This document shows positions 56,029 to 64,000 of a stretch of DNA of 64,000 nt, one piece after another. A model generated the notes under the pieces. That model was not told where the DNA came from, made no database searches, and saw only the letters and a program-made list of their open reading frames with translations. A program made the position numbers and the translations under genes. Position 1 is the first letter of the stretch; every line of letters begins with the position of its first letter. The stretch covers positions 49,933 to 113,932 of the forward strand of contig NZ_MOWM01000008.1 in assembly GCF_016082275.1 (NCBI RefSeq). Reading direction: 5' to 3'. Source of the DNA: Variovorax sp. E3. GTDB taxonomy: Bacteria; Pseudomonadota; Gammaproteobacteria; Burkholderiales; Burkholderiaceae_C.

Positions 56029-56844
56029 ATGGCCGATTCCGACAACAAGAACAAAGATAAAGAAGACGAGCTGGCGGGCACCGAGCAGCCGTTCGTGGCG
56101 CACCTGGTCGAGCTTCGCGACCGTCTGCTCTACTGCGTCTACGGGCTGGTGGTCGCCGGCATCCTGCTGGCCATCTGGCCGGGCCCCGGCGGGCTGATCG
56201 ACCTGATCGCCATGCCGATCAAGGCCCACATGCCGCACGACGCGAAGCTCATCGCCATCGGCGTGTTCTCGCCTTTCTTCGTGCCGCTGAAGGTGCTGAT
56301 GATGGCGGCCGTGCTGCTGGCGCTGCCCTGGCTCATGTACCAGGCGTGGATGTTCGTGGCGCCAGGCCTGTACAGCCACGAAAAGAAGTTCGCGCTGCCG
56401 CTGATCTTCTTCGGCAGCCTGCTGGCCTATGCGGGCATTGCCTTCGTGCAGCTGTTCGTGCTGGACAAGATGTTCAGCTTCATCCAGCGTTTCGCGCCCG
56501 CGGCGGTGCAGGCGACACCGGATATTTCGTCCTACGTCGAGGCCATCCTGTCGCTCTACATCGCCTTCGGCGTCGCCTTCCAGGTGCCGATCGTGGTGAT
56601 GCTGCTGGTGCGCTTCAACATGGTGACCATCGAGAAGCTGAAGTCCTTCCGCGGCTACTTCATCGTGGTGGCCTTCGTGGTGGCCGCCGTGCTCACGCCG
56701 CCCGACGTGGTGTCCCAACTCGCGCTGGCCGTGCCCATGTGCCTGCTGTACGAGGTCGGCATCATCGGTGCCAAGTACTTCGCCAGCTCCGGCCGGAAGC
56801 CGGAAGACGAAGAAGAGCAGAGCGCGGATTCAGCTTCCAGCTGA
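56029..56844 (+). CDS. tatC: Sec-independent translocase subunit TatC
   Basis: Polytopic receptor of the Tat system. 271 residues, six membrane segments. Signatures: PFVAHLVELRDRLLY at the N-terminus, the SPFFVPLKVLMMAAVLLALPW stretch (here SPFFVPLKV), YQAWMFVAPGLY, and FGVAFQVPIV. A 66-base gap separates it from tatB. Its 3' end is followed by the tandem repeat. Confidence 0.95.
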   Translation: MADSDNKNKDKEDELAGTEQPFVAHLVELRDRLLYCVYGLVVAGILLAIWPGPGGLIDLIAMPIKAHMPHDAKLIAIGVFSPFFVPLKVLMMAAVLLALPWLMYQAWMFVAPGLYSHEKKFALPLIFFGSLLAYAGIAFVQLFVLDKMFSFIQRFAPAAVQATPDISSYVEAILSLYIAFGVAFQVPIVVMLLVRFNMVTIEKLKSFRGYFIVVAFVVAAVLTPPDVVSQLALAVPMCLLYEVGIIGAKYFASSGRKPEDEEEQSADSASS

Positions 56845-56890
56845 CCCAACTCCCCCGAGCCCCGAGAAGAGGCTCAGGAATTCAGCCCAG

Positions 56891-57082
56891 AAACACCGAG
56901 GAACTGGCTTCGCCGGGCCTCAGGTGTTGCCCCCGGCAGGGGGAAGGCGAAGCGACACGAAGTGCGCGCAGCTGGGGGCGAGCCCAAAAACACCGAGGAA
57001 CTGGCTTCGCCAGGCCTCAGGTGTTGCCCCCGGCAGGGGGAAGGCGAAGCGACACGAAGTGCGCGCAGCCTGGGGGCGAGCC

Positions 57083-57084
<2 letters not shown>
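56891..57084 (+). repeat. Tandem palindromic intergenic repeats, copies 4 and 5
   Basis: Two direct copies with a period of 97 bases (56891-56987 and 56988-57084), differing at only a few bases. Each contains GGCTTCGCC.GGCC, TTGCCCCCGGCAGGGGG, GAAGCGACACGAAGTG and a GGGGGCGAGCCC tail. They fill the gap between convergent tatC and degQ and run up to the degQ stop codon. Modules match copy 1 at 32745 in the same orientation. Confidence 0.9.
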
Positions 57085-58243
<1,159 letters not shown>

Positions 58244-58346
58244 GAAAACTTGATCAAAAGACGTTCGGAGGGCGCCATTCCGGGCGCGGCACTGTCTGCG
58301 ATTGTCCCTCAACGGCACGGCCCGTGGTCCGCGCGACAATGTCGCG

Positions 58347-59120
58347 ATGAGCACCACCCGCCACGAACTGCTGCACGCATTCGACCTGCTGCTCGCCCCC
58401 GGGCGCTTCAAGGATTACGGACCCAACGGCCTGCAGGTCGAGGGGCGCACCGTGGTCCGCAAGATCGTCTCGGGCGTGACCGCCAGCCGCGCGCTGATCG
58501 AAGCCGCCATCCGCGCCGAAGCCGACGCCATCTTCGTCCACCACGGCCTGTTCTGGCGCGGCCAGAGCGGCTGCGTCACCGGCTGGATGAAGCAGCGCCT
58601 GGGCCTGCTGCTGGGCGACGACGTCAATCTGTTCGCCTACCACTTGCCGCTCGATGCGCACCCGGAGCTGGGCAACAACGCGCAACTCGGGCTGCAGCTG
58701 GGGCTCGTCGCCCATGCCGGCGCGACCGGACGCTTCGGCGAGCAGGAGCTGGGCTTTCTGGGCACGCCTGAAAACGGCGAGGGTTTTGCCGACGCCAAGG
58801 CGCTCGCCGCGCACGTCGAGGGCGTGCTGAAGCGCCCCGTCACGCTGCTGGACACGGCGCACCGCCCCATCAAGACCATCGCCTGGTGCACGGGCGGCGC
58901 CCAGGGCTACTTCGAGGCCGCCATCGCGGCCGGCGCCGACGCCTTCATCACCGGCGAGATCTCGGAGCCGCAGGCCCACTACGCCCGCGAGATGGGCGTG
59001 GCCTTCCTGGCCTGCGGCCACCACGCGACCGAGCGCTATGGCGCGCAGGCGGTGGCCGGGCATGTGGCGGCGCAGCTGGGGCTGCAGCACGAATTCATCG
59101 ACATCGACAACCCGGCATGA
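58347..59120 (+). CDS. Nif3-like dinuclear metal-centre protein (YbgI family)
   Basis: 257 residues from ATG 58347, divergent from the protease. Conserved KDYGPNGLQVEG, VHHGLFWRGQSG (metal-binding HH), YHLPLDAHPELGNNAQL and a late CGHHATERYG match the hexameric NIF3 family. It has been annotated as GTP cyclohydrolase 1 type 2, but the physiological role is unsettled. ATGA overlap with pdxA. Confidence 0.88.
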   Translation: MSTTRHELLHAFDLLLAPGRFKDYGPNGLQVEGRTVVRKIVSGVTASRALIEAAIRAEADAIFVHHGLFWRGQSGCVTGWMKQRLGLLLGDDVNLFAYHLPLDAHPELGNNAQLGLQLGLVAHAGATGRFGEQELGFLGTPENGEGFADAKALAAHVEGVLKRPVTLLDTAHRPIKTIAWCTGGAQGYFEAAIAAGADAFITGEISEPQAHYAREMGVAFLACGHHATERYGAQAVAGHVAAQLGLQHEFIDIDNPA

Positions 59121-60160
59121 GCAACCCGTCCATCGCCATCACCCTGGGCGATCCCGCGGGCATCGGCCCCGAGATCATCGCCAAGGCCTTTCGCGACGCG
59201 CCCGAGGCCGCGCGCGGCACTTTCGTGGCCGGCGACGTCGGCACGATGCGCCGGGCCGCGCAGGCGCTGGCTGCTTCGGGCCAGCCGGCGTGGCCGGTGC
59301 TCGAGATCGAATCCGTCGCCGAGGCCGCCAGCGCGCCGCCGGGCTGCATTCCCGTGCTGCAGGTGATCGCGCCGCCATCACACATCGACATCGGCCAGGT
59401 CAGCGCCGAGGCCGGCCGCGTGGCGGGCGAATGCGTGGTCTGGGCCGCGCGGGCCGCATTGCGCGGCGAAATCGCCGCCATCGTGACCGCGCCGCTGCAC
59501 AAGGAGGCGCTGTCCGCCGCTGGTTTTCCGTACCCCGGCCACACCGAGCTGCTGCAGGCCGAAGCGGCCGCGCACCTGGGCCGCGCCGTGGCCGACGTGC
59601 CGGTGCGCATGATGCTGGCCAACGACGAGCTGCGCACCGTGCTCGTCAGCATCCACATGTCGCTGCGCCATGCCATCGAGGCCGTGCGCTTCGAGGGCGT
59701 GCTCGAAACGCTGCGCATCACGCACCGGGCCCTGACGCATGCGCTGGGCCGCGTGCCGCGCATCGGCGTGGCGGGCCTGAACCCGCATGCGGGCGAGGGC
59801 GGTTTGTTCGGTTCGGAAGAGCGCGAAATCATCTTGCCCGCCATCGAGGCCGCGCGCGCCGAAGGCATCGACGCCCACGGGCCCTATGCGCCCGACACCG
59901 TGTTCATGCGCGCCCGCGCCAAGCACGGCGTGGCGTCCAGCGGCGAGTTCGACGTGGTGGTTGCGATGTACCACGACCAGGGCCTGATCCCGGTCAAGTA
60001 CCTGGGCGTGGAGAAGGGCGTGAACGTGACGCTGGGGCTGCCGCTGGTGCGCACCAGCCCCGATCACGGCACCGCGTTCGACATCGCGGGCACGGGGCAG
60101 GCCGATGCGGCCAGCCTCGTGGAGGCGCTGCGCATGGCCCGCGCGCTCAAGGGCGCGTAG
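59117..60160 (+). CDS. pdxA: 4-hydroxythreonine-4-phosphate dehydrogenase
   Basis: NAD- and metal-dependent step in DXP-dependent pyridoxal phosphate synthesis. 347 residues; GDPAGIGPEI at the start, TAPLHKEALSAAGFPYPGHTE, the metal-binding ARAKHGVASSGEFDVVVAMYHDQGLIPVK stretch (key residues YHDQG) and LPLVRTSPDHGTAFDIAG. Translationally coupled to NIF3. Confidence 0.94.
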   Translation: MSNPSIAITLGDPAGIGPEIIAKAFRDAPEAARGTFVAGDVGTMRRAAQALAASGQPAWPVLEIESVAEAASAPPGCIPVLQVIAPPSHIDIGQVSAEAGRVAGECVVWAARAALRGEIAAIVTAPLHKEALSAAGFPYPGHTELLQAEAAAHLGRAVADVPVRMMLANDELRTVLVSIHMSLRHAIEAVRFEGVLETLRITHRALTHALGRVPRIGVAGLNPHAGEGGLFGSEEREIILPAIEAARAEGIDAHGPYAPDTVFMRARAKHGVASSGEFDVVVAMYHDQGLIPVKYLGVEKGVNVTLGLPLVRTSPDHGTAFDIAGTGQADAASLVEALRMARALKGA

Positions 60161-60173
60161 GCCCCCCGGGCGC

Positions 60174-60608
60174 TCAGGGGCGCTTGTTGAGGCTGTCGCG
60201 AATCTCGCGCAGCAGCACGATGTCTTCGGGCGTTGCGGGCGCGGCGGCGGGTGCCGGCTCTTCGGTGCGCCGCAGGCGGTTGATCTGCTTGACCATCATG
60301 AAGATGATGAAGGCCAGGATCACGAAGTTGACCGCGATGGTGATGAAGTTGCCATAGGCCAGCACGGGAACGCCGGCCTTCTTCAGGTCGGCCAGCGTGT
60401 TCGCCACACCGGCCGGCGCGGTGCCGAGCACCACGTAGAGGTTGGAGAAGTCGAGCTTCCCGAACACCACGCCGACCAGCGGCATGATGATGTCGGCCAC
60501 GAGCGAGTCGACGATCTTGCCGAAGGCGGCGCCGATGATCACGCCGACCGCCAGGTCGATCACGTTGCCCTTGACGGCAAATTCCTTGAATTCACTGAGG
60601 ATGCTCAT
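60174..60608 (-). CDS. mscL: Large-conductance mechanosensitive channel MscL
   Basis: Pentameric osmotic safety valve of the inner membrane. 144 residues: N-terminal [31 protein letters not shown] with the pore-constriction Gly/Val pattern ([20 protein letters not shown] region), second helix [19 protein letters not shown], and a charged C-terminal helix bundle. It ends 13 bases from the convergent pdxA. Confidence 0.95.
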   Translation of the reverse strand: MSILSEFKEFAVKGNVIDLAVGVIIGAAFGKIVDSLVADIIMPLVGVVFGKLDFSNLYVVLGTAPAGVANTLADLKKAGVPVLAYGNFITIAVNFVILAFIIFMMVKQINRLRRTEEPAPAAAPATPEDIVLLREIRDSLNKRP

Positions 60609-60667
60609 GATTCAAAAGGCTGCTGGAGCTCTGCTGTTGAAGGAGGTCCGAGTATGCCCGCGATTGC

Positions 60668-63172
60668 TCACTTCTCCAGCGGGCGTGGCGCCACGCTGAC
60701 GTGTGCCGCGGGCAACCCTTCACGACTTCTGGCGGCGATTTGCCGGAAGCCGTCTTCCAGGTGGCGCACGAGGCGCGGCGTGTCGAAGTAGCCCCGGCGC
60801 GCGTCCTTCGTGGCGACGAGCCGTGCGCGCAGCGCGGCCAGCTCGTTTGGATGCGTGGCGTAGTGAATGGCCTTCTGCACGTACTCCGCGTGGTTGGTGG
60901 CCACCAGCTCCGGCAGGCCGATGGCCCCGAGCAGGCTGCCGGCCATGCGCGACACCATCGTCGAGCCGGTGAGCGCGAGCAGCGGCACGCCCGACCACAG
61001 CACGTCGTTCGCGGTGGCACCGCTGCTGTAGGGGAAGGTGTCGATGAACAGGTCGGCCAGCCCGATGCGCGCCAGGTGCTGGTCCACCGGCATGCGCGGC
61101 GACACGATCAGGCGCTCGGCCGCCAAGCCGGCCTTGTGCCACTGCGCGCGCAGGTTCTGCTCGAAGCCGTTCGGTCCTTGCGCCAGCCACAGCACCGCAT
61201 TCGGAATGCCCTGCACGATGCGCGTCCAGGCGTCGAAAGTCTCGGGCTGGATCTTGAAGGACTGCGAGAAGTTGCACAGCACGAACGCGTCGTCCGGCAG
61301 GCCGTGCGCCGCGCGCGTGGCCTTGAGCGGGTTGACGGGGCGCCTGGTGTCGATCACCTGGAAGGTCTCGGGCAGGCGCAGCAGCTTCTCGGTGTAGCAG
61401 TCTTCCGTGCCCGGCGGCGAGAGGAAGTTGTCGGACACCAGGTAGTCGTAGTTGGCGGAACCGCTGGTGCCCATGTAGCCCAGCCACATGAGCTGCGCGG
61501 GCGCCGTGTGGTAGGCCATCACCTGCGGCTTGGCGCCGCGCGTGTCGCCCGACAGGTCGATCAGGATGTCGATCTCGTCCTCGCGGATGCGCTCGGCCAT
61601 CTGCTGGATCGACTGGCCGTGCATGTCGACGAAGTGCTCGACCGACGCCGCGATGCGCGCGCGCGCCGGATGGCCGTCGTCGGGGCCGTAGGAGTACACG
61701 AAGACCTCGAAGTCCTTGCGGTCGTGCAGGCCGTACAGCTCGGCCGTCAAGTGGGCCACGGGGTGGTTGCGGAAGTCGAAGGAGTAGTAGCCGACGCGGA
61801 TGCGCGGCGCGGTGCGGCGCGCCCCGGCGTCGGCGTCGGCGAAAGGCCTGATGGTCGAGCTCTTGTCGGCCAGCGTGGCGGAGCGATGGGTCCAGCTCAT
61901 CAGTCGGCGCGCGTCGTCGTAGTTCGACATCAGGATGAACGACGACACCGCCTGGTCATTGGTCGGGTTGTCCAGCAGCGAGGCGATGCGGGCGCGCAGC
62001 TCGGGCACGCCGTCCCAGCGCGCGATATGCGATTTTTCGCCGAGCATCCAGACCATCGCGGGCATGAAGTTCGCATCGTCGCGCAGGCATTGCTCGAACT
62101 CGGCGATGGCCGCTTCCGACTGCCCGGCCATCACGTAGGTCACACCCAGGTTGCAGCGCGCGAGCACCTGGCGCGGGTGGGCCTCGAGGGCCTTCCTGAG
62201 CACCTCGATGGCCTTGTCGTAGTCGCCCTGGCGGAAGTTCACCGTGCCCAGGTTGTTCAGCAGCAGCTCGTTCTCGGGCAGGCTTTCGAGCGCCAGCTTG
62301 TAGAGCTCGGCCGATTCGTCGAAGCGCATCGACGCGCCTTCGAGCGTGCCGCACACGCCGTACAGCGCGGTGATGCCTTCGGGGTCCGACAGCACCTTGT
62401 GCCGGTCTTCCGCGGACCAGCTGCGCATGGCATGCTGCATCGGCGCGATGGCGTCTTCGGCGCGGCCGCCGCTGAGCAGCGCCCGGGCCAGCAGGTACGA
62501 GGCCTCGAAGTCCAGCGGGTCGGCGGCGGCCCGCTCGAGCGACGTCAATGCGCCCGCCCAATCCTTCTGGTGCGCGCGGATCTTGCCGATGTTCTTGTGC
62601 GCGGTGGTGTAGTTCTGGTCGAGCTTCAGCGCCTGCATGAACTGCGCGACCGCTTCGTCGAAGCGGTTCTGCTCCATGTCGATCGCCCCGGCGTTGTTCC
62701 ATGCCGCGGGCGCCAGCGGCGCGAGCCGCGTGGCCTCGGCCGCCGCCTCGCGCGCCTGGCGGATCTTTTTCTGCTGGCGATAGACCGCCGACAGGTTCAC
62801 GTAGGCCTCGGGGTAGTTGGGCAGCGCCTTGATCGCGCGGCTCAGGTCCTGCTGCGCCTCGGCCAGCAGGCCGATGTGCATGAAGATCGTTGCGCGGGTG
62901 TTGAAGTAGAACGGGTGCGGCGACTGCGCGATGGCGCGGTTCACGTAGTTCAGCGCCAGCCGGGGCCGCCCTTGCCGGTACAGCGCCTCGCCCGTCAGGT
63001 GCAACGCGTCGGCCTGCTCCGGAAAGCGCGACAGCATGTGCTCGTAAACCCGCAGGGCTTCGGCGAAACGGCCCACGCGATGCAGCGTCAGCCCCTGCTC
63101 CAGGAGTTGGCCGGCATCTTCGGCGAAGGCCGCGGAAGCGATGGGGGAGGGGGCGAGAGCAGGTGAGTTCAT
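60668..63172 (-). CDS. TPR-containing GT41-family glycosyltransferase (OGT/SPINDLY-like)
   Basis: 834 residues from ATG 63172. The N-terminal half is a run of TPR repeats (for example ADALHLTGEALYRQGRPRLA, then NYPEAYVNLSAVYRQQKK, TTAHKNIGKIRAHQKDWAGA). The C-terminal half is the GT41 catalytic domain: GYYSFDFRNHPVAHL, DILIDLSGDTRGAKP, QLMWLGYMGTSGSANYDYL, FNF-type CNFSQSFKIQPETFDAW, LADLFIDTFPYSSGATANDV and the nucleotide-site GVPLLALTGSTMVSRM. No signal peptide, so it acts in the cytoplasm. In bacteria GT41 enzymes glycosylate proteins, notably adhesins (HMW1C) and flagellins. The neighbouring adhesin gene, upstream on the same strand, is a plausible substrate; that link is inference. Confidence 0.88.
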   Translation of the reverse strand: MNSPALAPSPIASAAFAEDAGQLLEQGLTLHRVGRFAEALRVYEHMLSRFPEQADALHLTGEALYRQGRPRLALNYVNRAIAQSPHPFYFNTRATIFMHIGLLAEAQQDLSRAIKALPNYPEAYVNLSAVYRQQKKIRQAREAAAEATRLAPLAPAAWNNAGAIDMEQNRFDEAVAQFMQALKLDQNYTTAHKNIGKIRAHQKDWAGALTSLERAAADPLDFEASYLLARALLSGGRAEDAIAPMQHAMRSWSAEDRHKVLSDPEGITALYGVCGTLEGASMRFDESAELYKLALESLPENELLLNNLGTVNFRQGDYDKAIEVLRKALEAHPRQVLARCNLGVTYVMAGQSEAAIAEFEQCLRDDANFMPAMVWMLGEKSHIARWDGVPELRARIASLLDNPTNDQAVSSFILMSNYDDARRLMSWTHRSATLADKSSTIRPFADADAGARRTAPRIRVGYYSFDFRNHPVAHLTAELYGLHDRKDFEVFVYSYGPDDGHPARARIAASVEHFVDMHGQSIQQMAERIREDEIDILIDLSGDTRGAKPQVMAYHTAPAQLMWLGYMGTSGSANYDYLVSDNFLSPPGTEDCYTEKLLRLPETFQVIDTRRPVNPLKATRAAHGLPDDAFVLCNFSQSFKIQPETFDAWTRIVQGIPNAVLWLAQGPNGFEQNLRAQWHKAGLAAERLIVSPRMPVDQHLARIGLADLFIDTFPYSSGATANDVLWSGVPLLALTGSTMVSRMAGSLLGAIGLPELVATNHAEYVQKAIHYATHPNELAALRARLVATKDARRGYFDTPRLVRHLEDGFRQIAARSREGLPAAHVSVAPRPLEK

Positions 63173-63233
63173 GAAGCCGTGAAGTGAACGGGTCAGGAGG
63201 TCAGCCGGAGTGCGCCGATCTCGATGCAAATGC

Positions 63234-63276
63234 AAGAAGGCCGGCTCCCCAGTATAGGGGCCGGCCTTCTTTTTTC
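63234..63276. terminator. Strong bidirectional-type terminator between the adhesin and the glycosyltransferase
   Basis: AAGAAGGCCGGC (63234-63245) pairs with GCCGGCCTTCTT (63259 onwards), with CCCC/GGGG continuing the stem around a short AGTATA loop. T residues follow on the plus strand (63271-63276), and a shorter TTCTT follows on the minus strand. It lies 52 bases past the adhesin stop and about 60 bases before the glycosyltransferase start. Confidence 0.8.
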
Positions 63277-63327
63277 AGGGCCGGCGCAGGCCTGGCGGAC
63301 ACGAAGCCGCCGCTGCGCCGGGCGCGA

Positions 63328-64000
63328 TCACCAGGACCAGGAGGCCCCGACGCCGCCGCCGATCTTGCCGCTCTGGCCGGTACCGACGTTGACCTTGATC
63401 TGCGACGACTCGCCGAGACGGAAGCTGATCGCGGCCGCCACGGCCGAGCGGCCGTCGTAGGAGCCGACGCCCACGCCCACGCCGAACTGCTTGCCCGCTT
63501 CGAGCGCAGGCACCGAGGCCGCCGCCAACGCGATCGCCGCGCCGGTGCTGCCGGTCTTGCGCGCGTCCTGGGTCTCGGCGCGAACCTGGTTCAACTGCTG
63601 CATGTTCGCCGCGTCCGTCGGCAGGATGCCGGGCGCCACGTTCTGCACGCGGCCGTTCGCGACCACGCCGTTGCCCGCCGTGATCGTGCCGCCGGCCGTC
63701 ACGTTGCCCGTCACGTTGACCGTGCCCGCGTTCAACGTCGTGACGTTGCCCGTCACCGCGTTGATCGTGGTGATATTGCCGGTCTGCGTGTTGAGCACCG
63801 TGATGTTGCCGTTGGCCGCGGTGATCGTCTGGAAGTTGCCGGTGGTGGCATTGACCGTGTTCGCGTTCACCGTGCTTGCGTTCACCGTCGTGGCGCTGAC
63901 CGTGTTGGCGGTCAGTGCGTTGATGGTGGCGCTGGCCGCCGACAGGTTGGTCGTGGTGACGTTGGTGGCATTCAACGTGTTGATCGTGCCGTTGCTTGCC
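63328..64000 (-). CDS. Trimeric autotransporter adhesin (YadA-like), C-terminal part, cut by the window edge
   Basis: The open frame continues past position 64000, so only the last about 224 residues are visible. The C-terminus is the YadA anchor: QLNQVRAETQDARKTGSTGA neck, then four strands ending in GGGVGASWSW with a terminal aromatic residue for barrel insertion. Upstream lies a low-complexity passenger of 5-7-residue repeats rich in Asn, Thr, Ala and Val (such as TTVNASTVNANTVNATTG), consistent with a beta-roll. It contains 11 N-X-S/T sequons in about 115 residues. It should form a trimeric surface adhesin. Confidence 0.9.
   Translation of the reverse strand, partial: ASNGTINTLNATNVTTTNLSAASATINALTANTVSATTVNASTVNANTVNATTGNFQTITAANGNITVLNTQTGNITTINAVTGNVTTLNAGTVNVTGNVTAGGTITAGNGVVANGRVQNVAPGILPTDAANMQQLNQVRAETQDARKTGSTGAAIALAAASVPALEAGKQFGVGVGVGSYDGRSAVAAAISFRLGESSQIKVNVGTGQSGKIGGGVGASWSW

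Overview
The window is a GC-rich chromosome segment from a betaproteobacterium of the order Burkholderiales, most likely family Comamonadaceae (Variovorax-like). The assignment rests on gene order and protein sequence recognised by eye: pilMNOPQ-aroK-aroB-dgt, gltB-gltD, mlaFEDACB-ibaG-murA-hisGDCBHA/FIE-tatABC-degQ-NIF3-pdxA-mscL, and System II cytochrome c maturation (ccsB/ccsA). No database search was run. Almost everything is housekeeping. No phage, plasmid, CRISPR, tRNA or rRNA is visible.

Layout. 0.1-4.4 kb: two lipid A acyltransferase-type genes, an alpha/beta hydrolase, engB and a diheme cytochrome c4. 4.5-11.4 kb: ccsB-ccsA, the periplasmic methionine sulfoxide repair pair msrP-msrQ, then lysA-lptM on the minus strand. 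11.5-12.6 kb: a small AT-richer patch with two orphan genes. 12.6-26.3 kb: cyaY, mrcA, pilMNOPQ, aroK, aroB, dgt, an MFS transporter and two small conserved enzymes/unknowns. 26.3-27.9 kb: a DUF1266 gene and a REP-type (Y1) transposase. 27.9-34.4 kb: gltBD. 34.4-42 kb: the Mla phospholipid-transport operon, interrupted by a YadGH-type ABC exporter, then ibaG and murA. 42-55.2 kb: the his operon, interrupted twice (envelope genes between hisD and hisC; a 4.5 kb ATPase/transport/mutarotase block between hisA and hisF). 55.2-60.6 kb: tatABC, degQ, NIF3, pdxA, mscL. 60.6-64 kb: a TPR-GT41 glycosyltransferase beside the C-terminal end of a trimeric autotransporter adhesin that runs off the window.

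The best candidate for an interesting system is the last one: a GT41-family glycosyltransferase encoded next to an adhesin whose visible passenger is packed with N-X-S/T sequons. Second is a family of palindromic intergenic repeats (five copies) that brackets the yadGH insertion and coexists with a REP-type transposase.

A strong technical caveat: about 20 genes, most of them essential or housekeeping (murA, aroK, dgt, gltB, gltD, hisC, ccsA, mrcA and others), are broken by apparent single-base losses, mostly one G of a CGG or one base of a short homopolymer. In each case the protein continues in the next frame. I read these as sequencing or assembly errors and annotate the genes as single, frame-disrupted CDSs.
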